This document shows positions 9,825 through 18,700 of a stretch of DNA of 64,000 nucleotides, piece after piece. Origin of the DNA: Fibrobacter sp. UWB16 (lineage in GTDB: Bacteria; Fibrobacterota; Fibrobacteria; Fibrobacterales; Fibrobacteraceae); contig NZ_OCMS01000005.1 of the NCBI RefSeq assembly GCF_900215325.1, forward strand, positions 62,001 through 126,000, read 5' to 3'. The position numbers and the translations under genes are program-made. The notes under the pieces are model-generated. The model saw nothing but the letters and a program-made list of their open reading frames with translations, was not told where the DNA came from and searched no databases. Within the stretch, counting starts at the first letter, position 1. Every line of letters begins with the position of its first letter.

Positions 9825-10961
9825 ATGAAACGTTCAATTGTGATTACGGGCGGTGCAGGCTTTATTGGAAGCCATGTCGTTCGCCTGTTTGTCAACAAGT
9901 ATCCTGAATACAATATTATCAACCTCGACAAGCTCACGTATGCGGGCAACCTCGCAAACTTGAAGGATGTCGAAGGCAAGCCGAACTACAAGTTCGTGAA
10001 GATGGACATTTGCGACTTTGACGCTTTCTACAAGCTCATGCAAGATGAAAAAGTTGATGGCATCATCCATCTCGCAGCTGAAAGCCATGTGGACCGCTCC
10101 ATCAAGGACCCGTTCACTTTTGCCCGCACGAACGTCATGGGAACTCTCTCCCTTCTCCAGGCTGCAAAGCTTTACTGGGAAAGCCTCCCGGAAAAGTACG
10201 AAGGCAAGCGTTTTTATCACATTTCGACCGACGAAGTTTACGGTGCTCTCAAGATGAACCACCCGGAAGGCATCACGCCTCCGTTCACGACTACGGCTTC
10301 TAGTTCGGAACACCATTTGGCCTACGGTGACGACTTCTTCTACGAAACGACGAAGTACACTCCGCACAGCCCGTATTCTGCATCGAAGGCTGGCTCCGAC
10401 CACTTCGTGCGTGCGTTCCACGACACTTACGGCATGCCGACGATCGTCACGAACTGCTCCAACAACTATGGCCCATACCAGTTCCCTGAAAAGCTCATCC
10501 CGCTTTTTATCAACAACATCCGCCACAAGAAACCGCTCCCGGTTTACGGCAAGGGCGAAAACGTTCGCGACTGGCTCTTTGTTGAAGACCATGCCCGTGC
10601 AATTGACGTGATTTTCCACAATGGAAAGATTGCTGAAACTTACAACATCGGTGGCTTCAACGAATGGAAGAACATCGACATCATCAAGGTTGTTATCAAG
10701 ACTGTCGATAAGCTCCTTGGCCGCGCCGAAGGCGAAGACCTGAACCTCATCACGTATGTGACGGACCGCCTGGGCCACGACGCCCGCTACGCCATCGACT
10801 CCACCAAGCTCCAGAAGGAACTCGGCTGGGAACCGTCGTTGCAGTTCGAAGAAGGCATCGAAAAGACTGTACGCTGGTACTTGGACAACCAGGAATGGCT
10901 CGACAACATCACCAGCGGCGACTACGAAAAGTATTACGAAAAAATGTACGGAAATAGATAA
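9825..10961 (+). CDS. rfbB: dTDP-glucose 4,6-dehydratase
   Basis: Second step of dTDP-L-rhamnose synthesis: NAD-dependent dehydration of dTDP-glucose to the 4-keto-6-deoxy sugar. 378 residues. The Rossmann glycine motif is TGGAGFIGSH at about residue 8, the active-site region is STDEVYGAL, and the catalytic Tyr/Lys pair is YSASKAGSDH, as in extended short-chain dehydrogenases. NNYGPYQFPEKLIPLFI is strongly RmlB-like. The start at 9825 gives the canonical N-terminus and has GGAG eight bases upstream. The stop overlaps the rfbC start by one base, so the two are translationally coupled. Confidence 0.95.
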   Translation: MKRSIVITGGAGFIGSHVVRLFVNKYPEYNIINLDKLTYAGNLANLKDVEGKPNYKFVKMDICDFDAFYKLMQDEKVDGIIHLAAESHVDRSIKDPFTFARTNVMGTLSLLQAAKLYWESLPEKYEGKRFYHISTDEVYGALKMNHPEGITPPFTTTASSSEHHLAYGDDFFYETTKYTPHSPYSASKAGSDHFVRAFHDTYGMPTIVTNCSNNYGPYQFPEKLIPLFINNIRHKKPLPVYGKGENVRDWLFVEDHARAIDVIFHNGKIAETYNIGGFNEWKNIDIIKVVIKTVDKLLGRAEGEDLNLITYVTDRLGHDARYAIDSTKLQKELGWEPSLQFEEGIEKTVRWYLDNQEWLDNITSGDYEKYYEKMYGNR

Positions 10962-11524
10962 TGGGAAAGTTTAATTTCATTAATACAGAAATCGAAGGCG
11001 TCAAAATTATTGAACCGACTGTGTTTGGCGACGCTCGCGGTTACTTTATGGAAACCTACAGCAAGCGCGACTTTGCCGAAGGTGGCATTGATGTAGATTT
11101 TGTTCAAGATAACGAATCCCGTTCGCGCAAGGGTGTTCTCCGCGGTCTTCACTTCCAGAAACAGAATCCGCAGGGCAAACTCGTCCGCGTGATTGAAGGT
11201 GAAGTCTTTGACGTGGCCGTGGACCTTCGCAAGAACAGCAAGACTTTTGGCAAGTGGGTGGGCGTCACGCTCTCCGCCGAAAACAAGAAGCAGTTCTACA
11301 TTCCTGAAGGTTTTGCTCATGGTTTCGTGGTGCTTTCTGAAACGGCTGCATTTGTCTACAAGTGCACACGATTCTATGCTCCGAATGACGAAGGTGGTCT
11401 TTTCTGGAATGACCCGGCTGTTGGCATCAAGTGGCCGGTGGGCGATGGCTTTGAACCGCTCCTTTCCGAAAAGGATACCAAGAATCCGCTCCTCAAGGAC
11501 CTTGGATTCGCTTTTGACCTTTAG
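10961..11524 (+). CDS. rfbC: dTDP-4-dehydrorhamnose 3,5-epimerase
   Basis: Third step of dTDP-L-rhamnose synthesis, a cofactor-free double epimerisation in a cupin fold. 187 residues, a normal length. Characteristic segments are FGDARGYFMETY, the substrate-contact region LRGLHFQ, and YIPEGFAHGFVVLSE. The start overlaps the rfbB stop in a TAATG arrangement. The reductase RfbD needed to finish the pathway is not in this window. Confidence 0.95.
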   Translation: MGKFNFINTEIEGVKIIEPTVFGDARGYFMETYSKRDFAEGGIDVDFVQDNESRSRKGVLRGLHFQKQNPQGKLVRVIEGEVFDVAVDLRKNSKTFGKWVGVTLSAENKKQFYIPEGFAHGFVVLSETAAFVYKCTRFYAPNDEGGLFWNDPAVGIKWPVGDGFEPLLSEKDTKNPLLKDLGFAFDL

Positions 11525-11542
11525 AATGTAAACTTATTTTTC

Positions 11543-11548
11543 TATTAT
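11543..11548 (+). promoter_or_regulatory. Candidate -10 element of the phosphatase gene
   Basis: TTTTTCTATTATTT with the TATTAT core only 9 bases before the ATG at 11558. No ribosome-binding site lies between, which suggests a leaderless or near-leaderless transcript. Confidence 0.4.
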
Positions 11549-11557
11549 TTACATATC

Positions 11558-12004
11558 ATGAAGAATATTCTTGTCGTTTGTACTGGAAACATCTGCCGTA
11601 GCCCAACAGGGGAGTATCTTTTGAAGAAAGAACTCGGTCCGGGCTTCAATGTGATGAGTGCCGGTCTCGGTGCTTTGGTCGATAATCCCGCTCACGAAAT
11701 TTCCCAGAAAATTGCGTTGCAACATGGCATAGACATGAGTGCACACCGAGCACGCCAAATCAATTTGGATATCCTCAAATGGGCCGACTTGGTTTTGGTG
11801 ATGGAAAATGGCCATAAAAGAGAACTTTTGCACAAATATCCTTGGCTTGAAGGTAAGGTTTTCCGCTATGGTGAATCTCGCCAGGTCGATATTCCTGACC
11901 CGTACAGAAGGCCTGAAAATGCTTATGTGTTGGCCTGGAATTTTATTTCCAAGTTGACTCCGTATTGGGTTGAAAAGATTAGGCAAAGTGAAGCCGCAAA
12001 ATAA
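11558..12004 (+). CDS. Low-molecular-weight protein-tyrosine phosphatase (Wzb-like)
   Basis: 148 residues. The catalytic P-loop is VCTGNICRSP with nucleophile Cys8 and Arg14. The acidic partner is in DIPDPYRRP towards the C-terminus, as in low-Mr phosphatases. In exopolysaccharide loci such enzymes dephosphorylate the Wzc-type tyrosine kinase that controls chain export. The Wza-like export gene starts 17 bases downstream, which supports that role, although no Wzc kinase is visible here. The ATG has no clear ribosome-binding site (see the -10 element at 11543). Confidence 0.88.
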   Translation: MKNILVVCTGNICRSPTGEYLLKKELGPGFNVMSAGLGALVDNPAHEISQKIALQHGIDMSAHRARQINLDILKWADLVLVMENGHKRELLHKYPWLEGKVFRYGESRQVDIPDPYRRPENAYVLAWNFISKLTPYWVEKIRQSEAAK

Positions 12005-12021
12005 TTCTAAAAAGGTAACGT

Positions 12022-13146
12022 ATGAATAAAATTGGTATAGGTCTTTGTGGAGTAGCCGCTATGGTTTTGAGCGGTTGCTTTGCAGCTCCTCAAATGCGAA
12101 TGGATCTCCCTTCGGATTCCACAACCTATAATGGAATTACTTTCAAGTTGCATTCCATTGAAAAGGGTGATATGGGCGAACCGGTACAGGTCGCTGCAAA
12201 TCCCTCGGAAGGTAAGTTGGAAGAATTGATGGTGGACACTCTTCCTGACTTGGAATACAGGATTGGACCTCTGGATCAGGTGCAAGTGGTTGTCTGGGAA
12301 CATCCGGAATTGACATCTCCGATGGGCCAGTACCAGCCGGCTGGTCAGAAGGTGACTACCGAAGGTACGCTTTTTTATCCGTACGCAGGCGAACTTAAGG
12401 TTGCTGGCCTTACCGCCCAGGAACTCCGTAAGGAAATCACCAAGCGCCTCTCGGACAAGATTCTTAATGACCCGCAGGTCGATGTCCGCGTGACGGGTTA
12501 CCACAGCCGCAAGGCTTTTGTCACGGGTGCTGTGAATAGACCGGGTTATGTGAAGTTTGATGAAAACCCGATGACCCTTCCCGATGTGATTGCAGACGTG
12601 GGCGGTTTTAATGAAAGTGCTGACCCGGCGTTTGTTCAGATTCGTCGTGGTGAAAAGATTTATACCATTGACTACGTTCGTGCATTCAAGGAAAATGTCG
12701 CTATTGACCATATCCTTGTGAAACCGGGTGACCAGGTGTTTGTGCCTTTGAAGGCTGACACGGAACGTGATAGAAAGGTCTATGTGCTTGGTGAAGTGAA
12801 TAGGAGTGGCATTGTCCGTATGGATCACAACCTCTCCTTGGCCGAAGCTCTCGCCGCTTCTGGTGGCATCAATGCCATGAACGCTTCTTCGAAGGATATC
12901 TATGTTATCAGAAACACTTCGGAAAAGCAGATCGATATTTACCAGCTGGATGCTAAGAATGCTATGGCACTTGCAATGGCTGACCGCTTTGATATGAATC
13001 CGCGTGACATTGTTTACGTCGATGCTTCTGGTATTGCAACGTGGAACCGTCTTCTCAGCTTGATTATGCCGACCGTCAATACGGCTAATACTGGTACGAA
13101 TATGTTCTACTATGTCCAGAGAATTCATAACGAAGGCTGGAAATAA
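12022..13146 (+). CDS. Polysaccharide export outer-membrane lipoprotein (Wza-like)
   Basis: 374 residues, with a lipoprotein signal ending LSGC (Cys19). The polysaccharide-export domain begins near residue 80 (YRIGPLDQVQVVVWEHPEL) with the family-typical GTLFYPYAGELKVAGLT. Two SLBB-like segments follow: AFVTGAVNRPGYV and VYVLGEVNRSGIV. By homology it forms the periplasmic/outer-membrane channel for capsule or exopolysaccharide. The C-terminal helix that crosses the outer membrane in Wza is not obvious. It lies in an operon with the phosphatase upstream and manC 16 bases downstream. Confidence 0.9.
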   Translation: MNKIGIGLCGVAAMVLSGCFAAPQMRMDLPSDSTTYNGITFKLHSIEKGDMGEPVQVAANPSEGKLEELMVDTLPDLEYRIGPLDQVQVVVWEHPELTSPMGQYQPAGQKVTTEGTLFYPYAGELKVAGLTAQELRKEITKRLSDKILNDPQVDVRVTGYHSRKAFVTGAVNRPGYVKFDENPMTLPDVIADVGGFNESADPAFVQIRRGEKIYTIDYVRAFKENVAIDHILVKPGDQVFVPLKADTERDRKVYVLGEVNRSGIVRMDHNLSLAEALAASGGINAMNASSKDIYVIRNTSEKQIDIYQLDAKNAMALAMADRFDMNPRDIVYVDASGIATWNRLLSLIMPTVNTANTGTNMFYYVQRIHNEGWK

Positions 13147-13162
13147 TAAATAGGGTAAAGTT

Positions 13163-14542
13163 ATGATCAACCTGATTTTGTGTGGTGGCAGTGGAACGCG
13201 CCTTTGGCCGATTAGCCGCTCCCTCATGCCGAAACAGTTCGCCCGTCTCTTTGACGGTGCGTCCCTGTTCCAGCGTACGGTTAAGACAAATTCTCGTATT
13301 TGCAGCGCACAGTACATCGTGAGCAATGCAGAACAGTATTTTTTGGCTAAAGATCAGCTCGAAGAAGTGGGCGCTAATGATGTTCGCTTCCTTCTCGAAC
13401 CTGTGGGCCGCAATACGGCTCCGGCAATCGCTCTTGCTTGCCTTGGTCTTGACCCGAACGATATTGTTCTTGTATCTCCGTCGGACCATGTGATTCGCAA
13501 GGCTGAAGCGTACGAAGAATGCTTGCGCAAGGCCGAAGAATTTGCAAAGAAAGGCTTTATGGTGACGTTTGGCATTACGCCGACGGGTCCGGAAACCGGT
13601 TACGGTTACATTGAAGCCAATGGTGACGATGTCAAGCGCTTTGTCGAAAAGCCGGATTTGGAAACTGCAAAGAAGTATGTCGCTTCTGGAAGATTCTTCT
13701 GGAATAGCGGTATCTTCTGCTTCAAGGCATCGACTTTCCTTGATGAACTTGCAACGTATTCTCCGGATATCTTGACCGCTGCAAAGATCGCTTTTGCGAA
13801 CGCCAAGAAAGAAAACAAGGATTCGCTCATCCGTGTTGACCACGAAGACATGATGAACATTCCTTCGAATTCGATTGACTACGCCGTGATGGAAAAGTCT
13901 GCCAAGGTGAAGGTTGTGCCGAGTGATATCGGCTGGTCTGACCTCGGCGCTTTCGATTCTCTCTACGGGGAATTCGACCATGACGAAAATGGCAACAACG
14001 TGAACGCAAAGCACTTGGCTATCGGTTCCAAGAATTCTCTCGTGCTCGGCGGCCAGCGCCAGATTTGCACGATTGATTTGGACAACATGCTCATTGTCGA
14101 TACGCCGGATGCTCTTTTGGTCGCTCCTCTTGCTAGCAGCCAGAAGGTCAAGAAAGTCGTGGACGAACTCAAGGCTCGCGGCTCTGACTTGCCGAAGGTC
14201 CCGCAGACGGTTAATCGCCCGTGGGGTACGTACTCCGTACTTGAATCGACGGATCGCTACAAGATGAAACGAATCGTTGTGCGTCCAGGCGAACGCCTCT
14301 CGCTGCAGAAGCATTTGCACCGTTCGGAACATTGGGTCGTTGTGAGCGGTACGGCTACATGCACTGTTGGCGACAAGGTGTTCTACGTGCGTCCGAACGA
14401 ATCGACTTACATTCCTTCTGGAACGGTTCACCGCTTGCAGAACGAAGGTAAGCTCCCGCTCGTGATTGTTGAAGTCCAGGTCGGCGAATACACCGGTGAA
14501 GACGACATCATCCGCATGCAGGACGACTACAAGCGCTCTTAG
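13163..14542 (+). CDS. manC: Mannose-1-phosphate guanylyltransferase with phosphomannose isomerase-type cupin domain
   Basis: 459 residues. The N-terminal nucleotidyltransferase (about 1-280) begins MINLILCGGSGTRLWP and has FVEKPD and FWNSGIFCF. The C-terminal cupin (about 340-455) has RPWGTYSVLE, GERLSLQKH and HRSEHWVVVSG, as in bifunctional ManC/CpsB/AlgA proteins. It makes GDP-mannose for cell-surface polysaccharide and may also interconvert fructose-6-P and mannose-6-P. Last gene of the export operon, followed by a terminator. Confidence 0.93.
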   Translation: MINLILCGGSGTRLWPISRSLMPKQFARLFDGASLFQRTVKTNSRICSAQYIVSNAEQYFLAKDQLEEVGANDVRFLLEPVGRNTAPAIALACLGLDPNDIVLVSPSDHVIRKAEAYEECLRKAEEFAKKGFMVTFGITPTGPETGYGYIEANGDDVKRFVEKPDLETAKKYVASGRFFWNSGIFCFKASTFLDELATYSPDILTAAKIAFANAKKENKDSLIRVDHEDMMNIPSNSIDYAVMEKSAKVKVVPSDIGWSDLGAFDSLYGEFDHDENGNNVNAKHLAIGSKNSLVLGGQRQICTIDLDNMLIVDTPDALLVAPLASSQKVKKVVDELKARGSDLPKVPQTVNRPWGTYSVLESTDRYKMKRIVVRPGERLSLQKHLHRSEHWVVVSGTATCTVGDKVFYVRPNESTYIPSGTVHRLQNEGKLPLVIVEVQVGEYTGEDDIIRMQDDYKRS

Positions 14543-14563
14543 TAGTGGGCTGTAGAATGCTTA

Positions 14564-14594
14564 GAAAGGCGGGCCTTGTGGTCCGCCTTTCTTG
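14564..14594 (+). terminator. Rho-independent terminator after manC
   Basis: Stem GAAAGGCGGGCC / GGTCCGCCTTTC with loop TTGT, then CTT. Confidence 0.75.
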
Positions 14595-14599
14595 CTTTG

Positions 14600-14626
14600 T
14601 CATCCCGGACTCCGTTCCGGGATCAC
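14600..14626. repeat. Short palindromic intergenic repeat (TCATCCCGG type)
   Basis: TCCCGGA - 6 bases - TCCGGGA stem within GTCATCCCGG...GGGATCACC. Related GTCAT[C/T]CC hairpins lie at 52915-52963 and 59988-60026. Confidence 0.65.
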
Positions 14627-14639
14627 CTTTGTAAAAACG

Positions 14640-14670
14640 AAAAAAGCGAACCTCAACGGTTCGCTTTTTT
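14640..14670 (-). terminator. Rho-independent terminator of pheS
   Basis: Perfect stem AAAAAAGCGAACC / GGTTCGCTTTTTT with a 5-base loop. It can work in both directions; it sits just after the pheS stop. Confidence 0.85.
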
Positions 14671-14685
14671 AATCTTTCGTCTAAA

Positions 14686-15708
14686 CTAGAACTGGCTCAG
14701 GAATCTCTGATCGTTGGCGGTCAAGAGGCCGATTTCCGGAATCTCGTGACGGAGCATGGCGATACGGTCGAGACCGAAACCGAATGCAAAGCCAGTGAAC
14801 TTTTCAGAGTCGATGCCGCAGTTCTTGAACACGTTCGGGTCCACAGAGCCGCAACCACCGATTTCCATCCAGCCCGTGCCCTTGCAACGACGGCAGCCCT
14901 TGCCTCCGCAGAACACGCAGCTCACGTCCATTTCTGCAGACGGTTCCGTGAACGGGAAGAAGCTCGGACGGAAGCGAGTCTTGACGCCTGCGCCAAAGAG
15001 TTTGTTCATGAACACCTGGAGCACGCCCTTGAGGTCGGCGAAGCTAATGTTTTCGTCAACGACAAGACCTTCGCACTGCTGGAACATCGGAGCGTGGGTA
15101 GCATCGTTATCGACGCGGAACACGTGGCCCGGAGCAATCATGCGGAAAGGCGGCTTGTGCGTTTCCATGTAGTGAATCTGGGTGCCTGACGTGTGCGTGC
15201 GGAGCATGACCTTGTTGTCCACGTAGAACGTGTCCTGCATGTCGCGGCTCGGATGGTCAGGCGGAGTGTTGAGAGCTTCAAAGTTGTACCAATCCGTTTC
15301 GATGTCGCGACCGAAGTCCACATCAAAACCCATCTGTGCAAAGAAGTCGATGATTTCTTCGCGGACGTCGTACAGCGGATGCGTAGAACCGGCAGCGATG
15401 CCGGTACCCGGGAGCGTGATATCGACAGCGCCGCTAGCGAGCTTCTTCTGGAGAGCGGCTTCGTTTGCGGTTTCGATTGCCTTGTCGATAGCTTCAGAGA
15501 CGGCAACCTTCAGTTCGTTCACGAGCTTGCCGTAAGCCGGGCGTTCTTCGGCGCTGAGCGAACCCATCTGCTTCATGAGGTCCGTGACGGCGCCCTTCTT
15601 GCCGAGGTACTTTACGCGGAGATTATTGACCGCTTCTTGATTGGTGAGGTCCGTTTGTGCAAGTTCTGCATCAAAGGCCTGCTTGACATTGTTAATAGCT
15701 TCACTCAT
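14686..15708 (-). CDS. pheS: Phenylalanyl-tRNA synthetase alpha subunit
   Basis: Charges tRNA-Phe as the catalytic half of an alpha2beta2 enzyme. 340 residues, a normal length. An N-terminal coiled-coil region is followed by LRVKYLGKKGAVTDLMKQM. Class II motif 2 lies around FRMIAPGHVFRVDNDATHAP, and motif 3 is FGFGLDRIAMLRHEIPEI. A CxxC pair in CVFCGGKGCRRCKGTGW replaces the more usual histidine/tryptophan stretch. The ATG at 15708 gives the usual N-terminus; upstream in-frame ATGs are not needed. The beta subunit gene pheT is not adjacent, unlike in many bacteria. Confidence 0.95.
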   Translation of the reverse strand: MSEAINNVKQAFDAELAQTDLTNQEAVNNLRVKYLGKKGAVTDLMKQMGSLSAEERPAYGKLVNELKVAVSEAIDKAIETANEAALQKKLASGAVDITLPGTGIAAGSTHPLYDVREEIIDFFAQMGFDVDFGRDIETDWYNFEALNTPPDHPSRDMQDTFYVDNKVMLRTHTSGTQIHYMETHKPPFRMIAPGHVFRVDNDATHAPMFQQCEGLVVDENISFADLKGVLQVFMNKLFGAGVKTRFRPSFFPFTEPSAEMDVSCVFCGGKGCRRCKGTGWMEIGGCGSVDPNVFKNCGIDSEKFTGFAFGFGLDRIAMLRHEIPEIGLLTANDQRFLSQF

Positions 15709-15718
15709 AGTACGGCGA

Positions 15719-15724
15719 AATTTA
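15719..15724 (-). promoter_or_regulatory. Candidate -10 element of pheS
   Basis: Minus-strand TTTTTCTAAATTTCGCC with the TAAATT core 10 bases before the ATG. The same motif precedes gpmI and cysS. The position predicts a very short leader. Confidence 0.45.
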
Positions 15725-15756
15725 GAAAAATAGTGCATTTCTTGCACGAGTAAATG

Positions 15757-15784
15757 CAAAAAAAGCTCCCCGGCGGGGGAGCTT
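15757..15784 (-). terminator. Rho-independent terminator of the left giant-pilin operon
   Basis: Minus strand: perfect 9-bp stem AAGCTCCCC / GGGGAGCTT with a 4-base loop, then a T run. It separates the giant pseudopilin gene from pheS on the same strand. Confidence 0.88.
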
Positions 15785-15798
15785 GGTGAGAAAAGTCA

Positions 15799-18700
15799 TT
15801 ACCACCAGTTGAAATGGCAGTTCGATGCTGATGCGTTCAGAACCACTGATACCGTGGCGCCCTCCTTGCAGTTATTTAGGTCGATAGAGCCTGATGCACT
15901 CCAGTTTCCTGATAAGTGGTTTGATCCAATGTCGACCGTAAATGAGGATGTTCCTCCATTGTCACAGGCAAATTGACAACCACTAGGATTGCTTAATCCT
16001 GATTTTATTTCAACTGTATTTGTTCCGTTATTCAATTCGAATTTGCTGTCTTTACTTGATACTACGGTTACTGTTTCGCTGCCTCCAGAGCCTCCGCTGC
16101 CTCCAGAGCCTCCGCTGCCACCGGAACCATCGCAGGGGTTAGAACCGGATGTTTGCAGTTCAACCCAAATGCCGTTGCCGTGGAAATAATATCCACCATC
16201 AGCTTTAGTGATGTTTTTTGAGTTTAGGAAGTTTGCACAATTAGTTGAATTGTCCCAACAACCATTATTAGATGGCTCAACATCTTCATGCCATCCGTTG
16301 ATAGTCCATGCGTCGCCTTTGTTGACATTAATTCTTGTTGCAGATGTAAAGAACACACAACCTGTGAAACTACCATTTGAAACATTTCCCGTTGTAACAT
16401 TGCTTTCGCAGCCTGCTCCACAGTATTGTGCGCAATTACAGGTTGCTCCTTCAACGAATGACACACTGCAATACTTTGTTTCTTGACCAACAGAGTTCTT
16501 TAACGTAACCATGTAAATTGCCGTGTCATTTTTTGATTTGCTTTTATTTGTAACTGCTTGCAATGTGCAATTTGAATTTGAACAGCTACTGTGATATGTT
16601 CCATCGGCGCCAGTTCCTGCAATTAAATAATCACAGTCAGAATCATCGCATCCTGTAATTCCTGTGAGCCTAATCTTAACGTTGTTATCGCTATTTACGG
16701 TTGCCTTTATATTGTCTGCGCAACTAAATACAGGCTTGGTCTTTGTCACTTCTAATTGTGTAGAGCAGGATGTGCTTGCGTTATCACAAGTGCAATTGAG
16801 CGAAAGTGTTTTATTTCCTTCACTGCTTGCTGTTTTTTCAATATCGGTATCAGGCTGTGGATTGTATGGAGGAACTTGTTTTTCTCCATCAATTTTAAAC
16901 TCGCAACTCCAGCAGCTGTTTATTGCAGAAGCTTTGGTTGCTCTGAATGTGTAAGTTTGGTCCTTGTTTACTGTCGTCGGGTTCACAGAGCATGAAAGTA
17001 TTGATTCTATAGTCACGTTCCCTGTGCACAAAGTATGTGCACCCCTTGTCACGGAGTAGCTGTAAGTCCCTGGAGTTGTAGGAGCGTTTCTTGTGTTGTT
17101 CCTACAATTATTTTGATTACAGTCTATCGTTTTGCTATCACCGTTTAATGTCCATATGTACTGAGTAATTCCATTGACTCCTGACACGTTCATCGAAATC
17201 ACTTGTCCTTCGTACAAGTTTCCTGATATGTGGCAAGCGCCTGATTCTTCGTTCACTGTAACAGGAGCATCGCAAATCTTTTCGTTATTGTAGTAAAGGC
17301 TGTAAGTGTAGTCTCCGGCGGCAAGCTTTCCCAAATCCTTAATATTCGTTAAGCCAGACCAGTTGCTCAATGTTGCTGTGCCTACTTGTGAATCGCCTCT
17401 TTTCAGCGTAACTGTATATTGCTTATCAACACTTTCGTTGTTTCGAGCAAGGAAATACACGTTGTCCGAAACGGATACCGGATCATAGGTGAAGTCGGTC
17501 GGGCTTGTTGAAATTCCGCACGTTACTATTGGGGGAAGGTCTTCTGCGTTTCTTTGAACTTTGAAACTTGCGCTGCAATCGTCAAAAAGTGCAGGGTTTG
17601 CGGTGCTCTTCACTGTGTAAGTGTGTTCACAACCTTCGGTCGTATTGCAAGATTCGTTTTGGTTTGCGGAATGGCGAGCGGCAGTCTTTTCCGTTCCTGT
17701 TGCAAACGGAGTGTATCCGTTGTCCAAATAAATCTCGTAGCCGCAGCCGTTGCCTGGGCATCCGCTGAAGTTGACGTTAAATGTCGGGAATCTTGCTCCG
17801 CTTGCTACAGCGCTAACGACCGAGCAATCAACGCCGATGAGTCCAATAGGGTCCGGAGAGACCGAGCATTGCTTTGAGAATGTTTGGCCGGATGTTCCTG
17901 TGATTGTTGCGTTAAAGACGTACGATTTCCCCTGATGACTGTAAACGGTTGGATCAGGAATGCTGAGTGTTGCCATGTCGCCATTCCATACAATACCATC
18001 GTTACCTGTGGCATCTTTAGTTTGATTAATGAGGGTAGAGCCGTCGACAGTTGCCGTAATCTGTTGTTTTGAAATTAGGCTCTTGTCCTTGTTTGTCACC
18101 TGTGTTGTCACGTTCCAATTGTCACCATCGTATTCCGCTTTACAGTAGGTTATGCCGATGGCTTTGGCGCAAGTGCTTGTAATCGATGTTACCGTAACAC
18201 TTGTAGAACCGTGATTTTTCAAGACAATCTGTTTTACGTTTTCAGGGTCGAAACCGTTTGAACCTGTAGCAAATTCTTGCATGATGTTGAACGATCCTGT
18301 TGTTCCGCTCATGCTGACAGAATGGCTTTCGTGATCGTATTCGCCCCAGTTATCGCTTTCGCTGACCAACCAGATTTCCACTTCGTTGTTGTCGGTGTTT
18401 TCAAGCGTTACGTGGAGCGTTGCCGCTCTAAGGTTTTGCTTGTTCTCGAAAACGATGGTTTCTTCAAGGCTTCCGATGCTTTTTGAACCACTGAAAAGGT
18501 CTTGGTGCGCTAAGCACTCCGTAAATTCTCCAGTCCAGAAAGCACCGCAATGAGCGCGTTCCTTGTCGGATGTGACCCCCCAGGCCATGGCGGTTTCATC
18601 GACGTTTGTGCAGTTACCGAGCCATGCTTTTGCTGTTTTGTATTCGGTTCCTGCTTCGGTGTAGCCGTGAGCGCCTATTCCACTCTTGTCGAACTTGTAA

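Noticed and set aside
12007-14431. Two long minus-strand open frames across the Wza-like and manC genes
   Set aside because: Both are shadows of well-conserved plus-strand genes; translations lack recognisable motifs and have odd composition.
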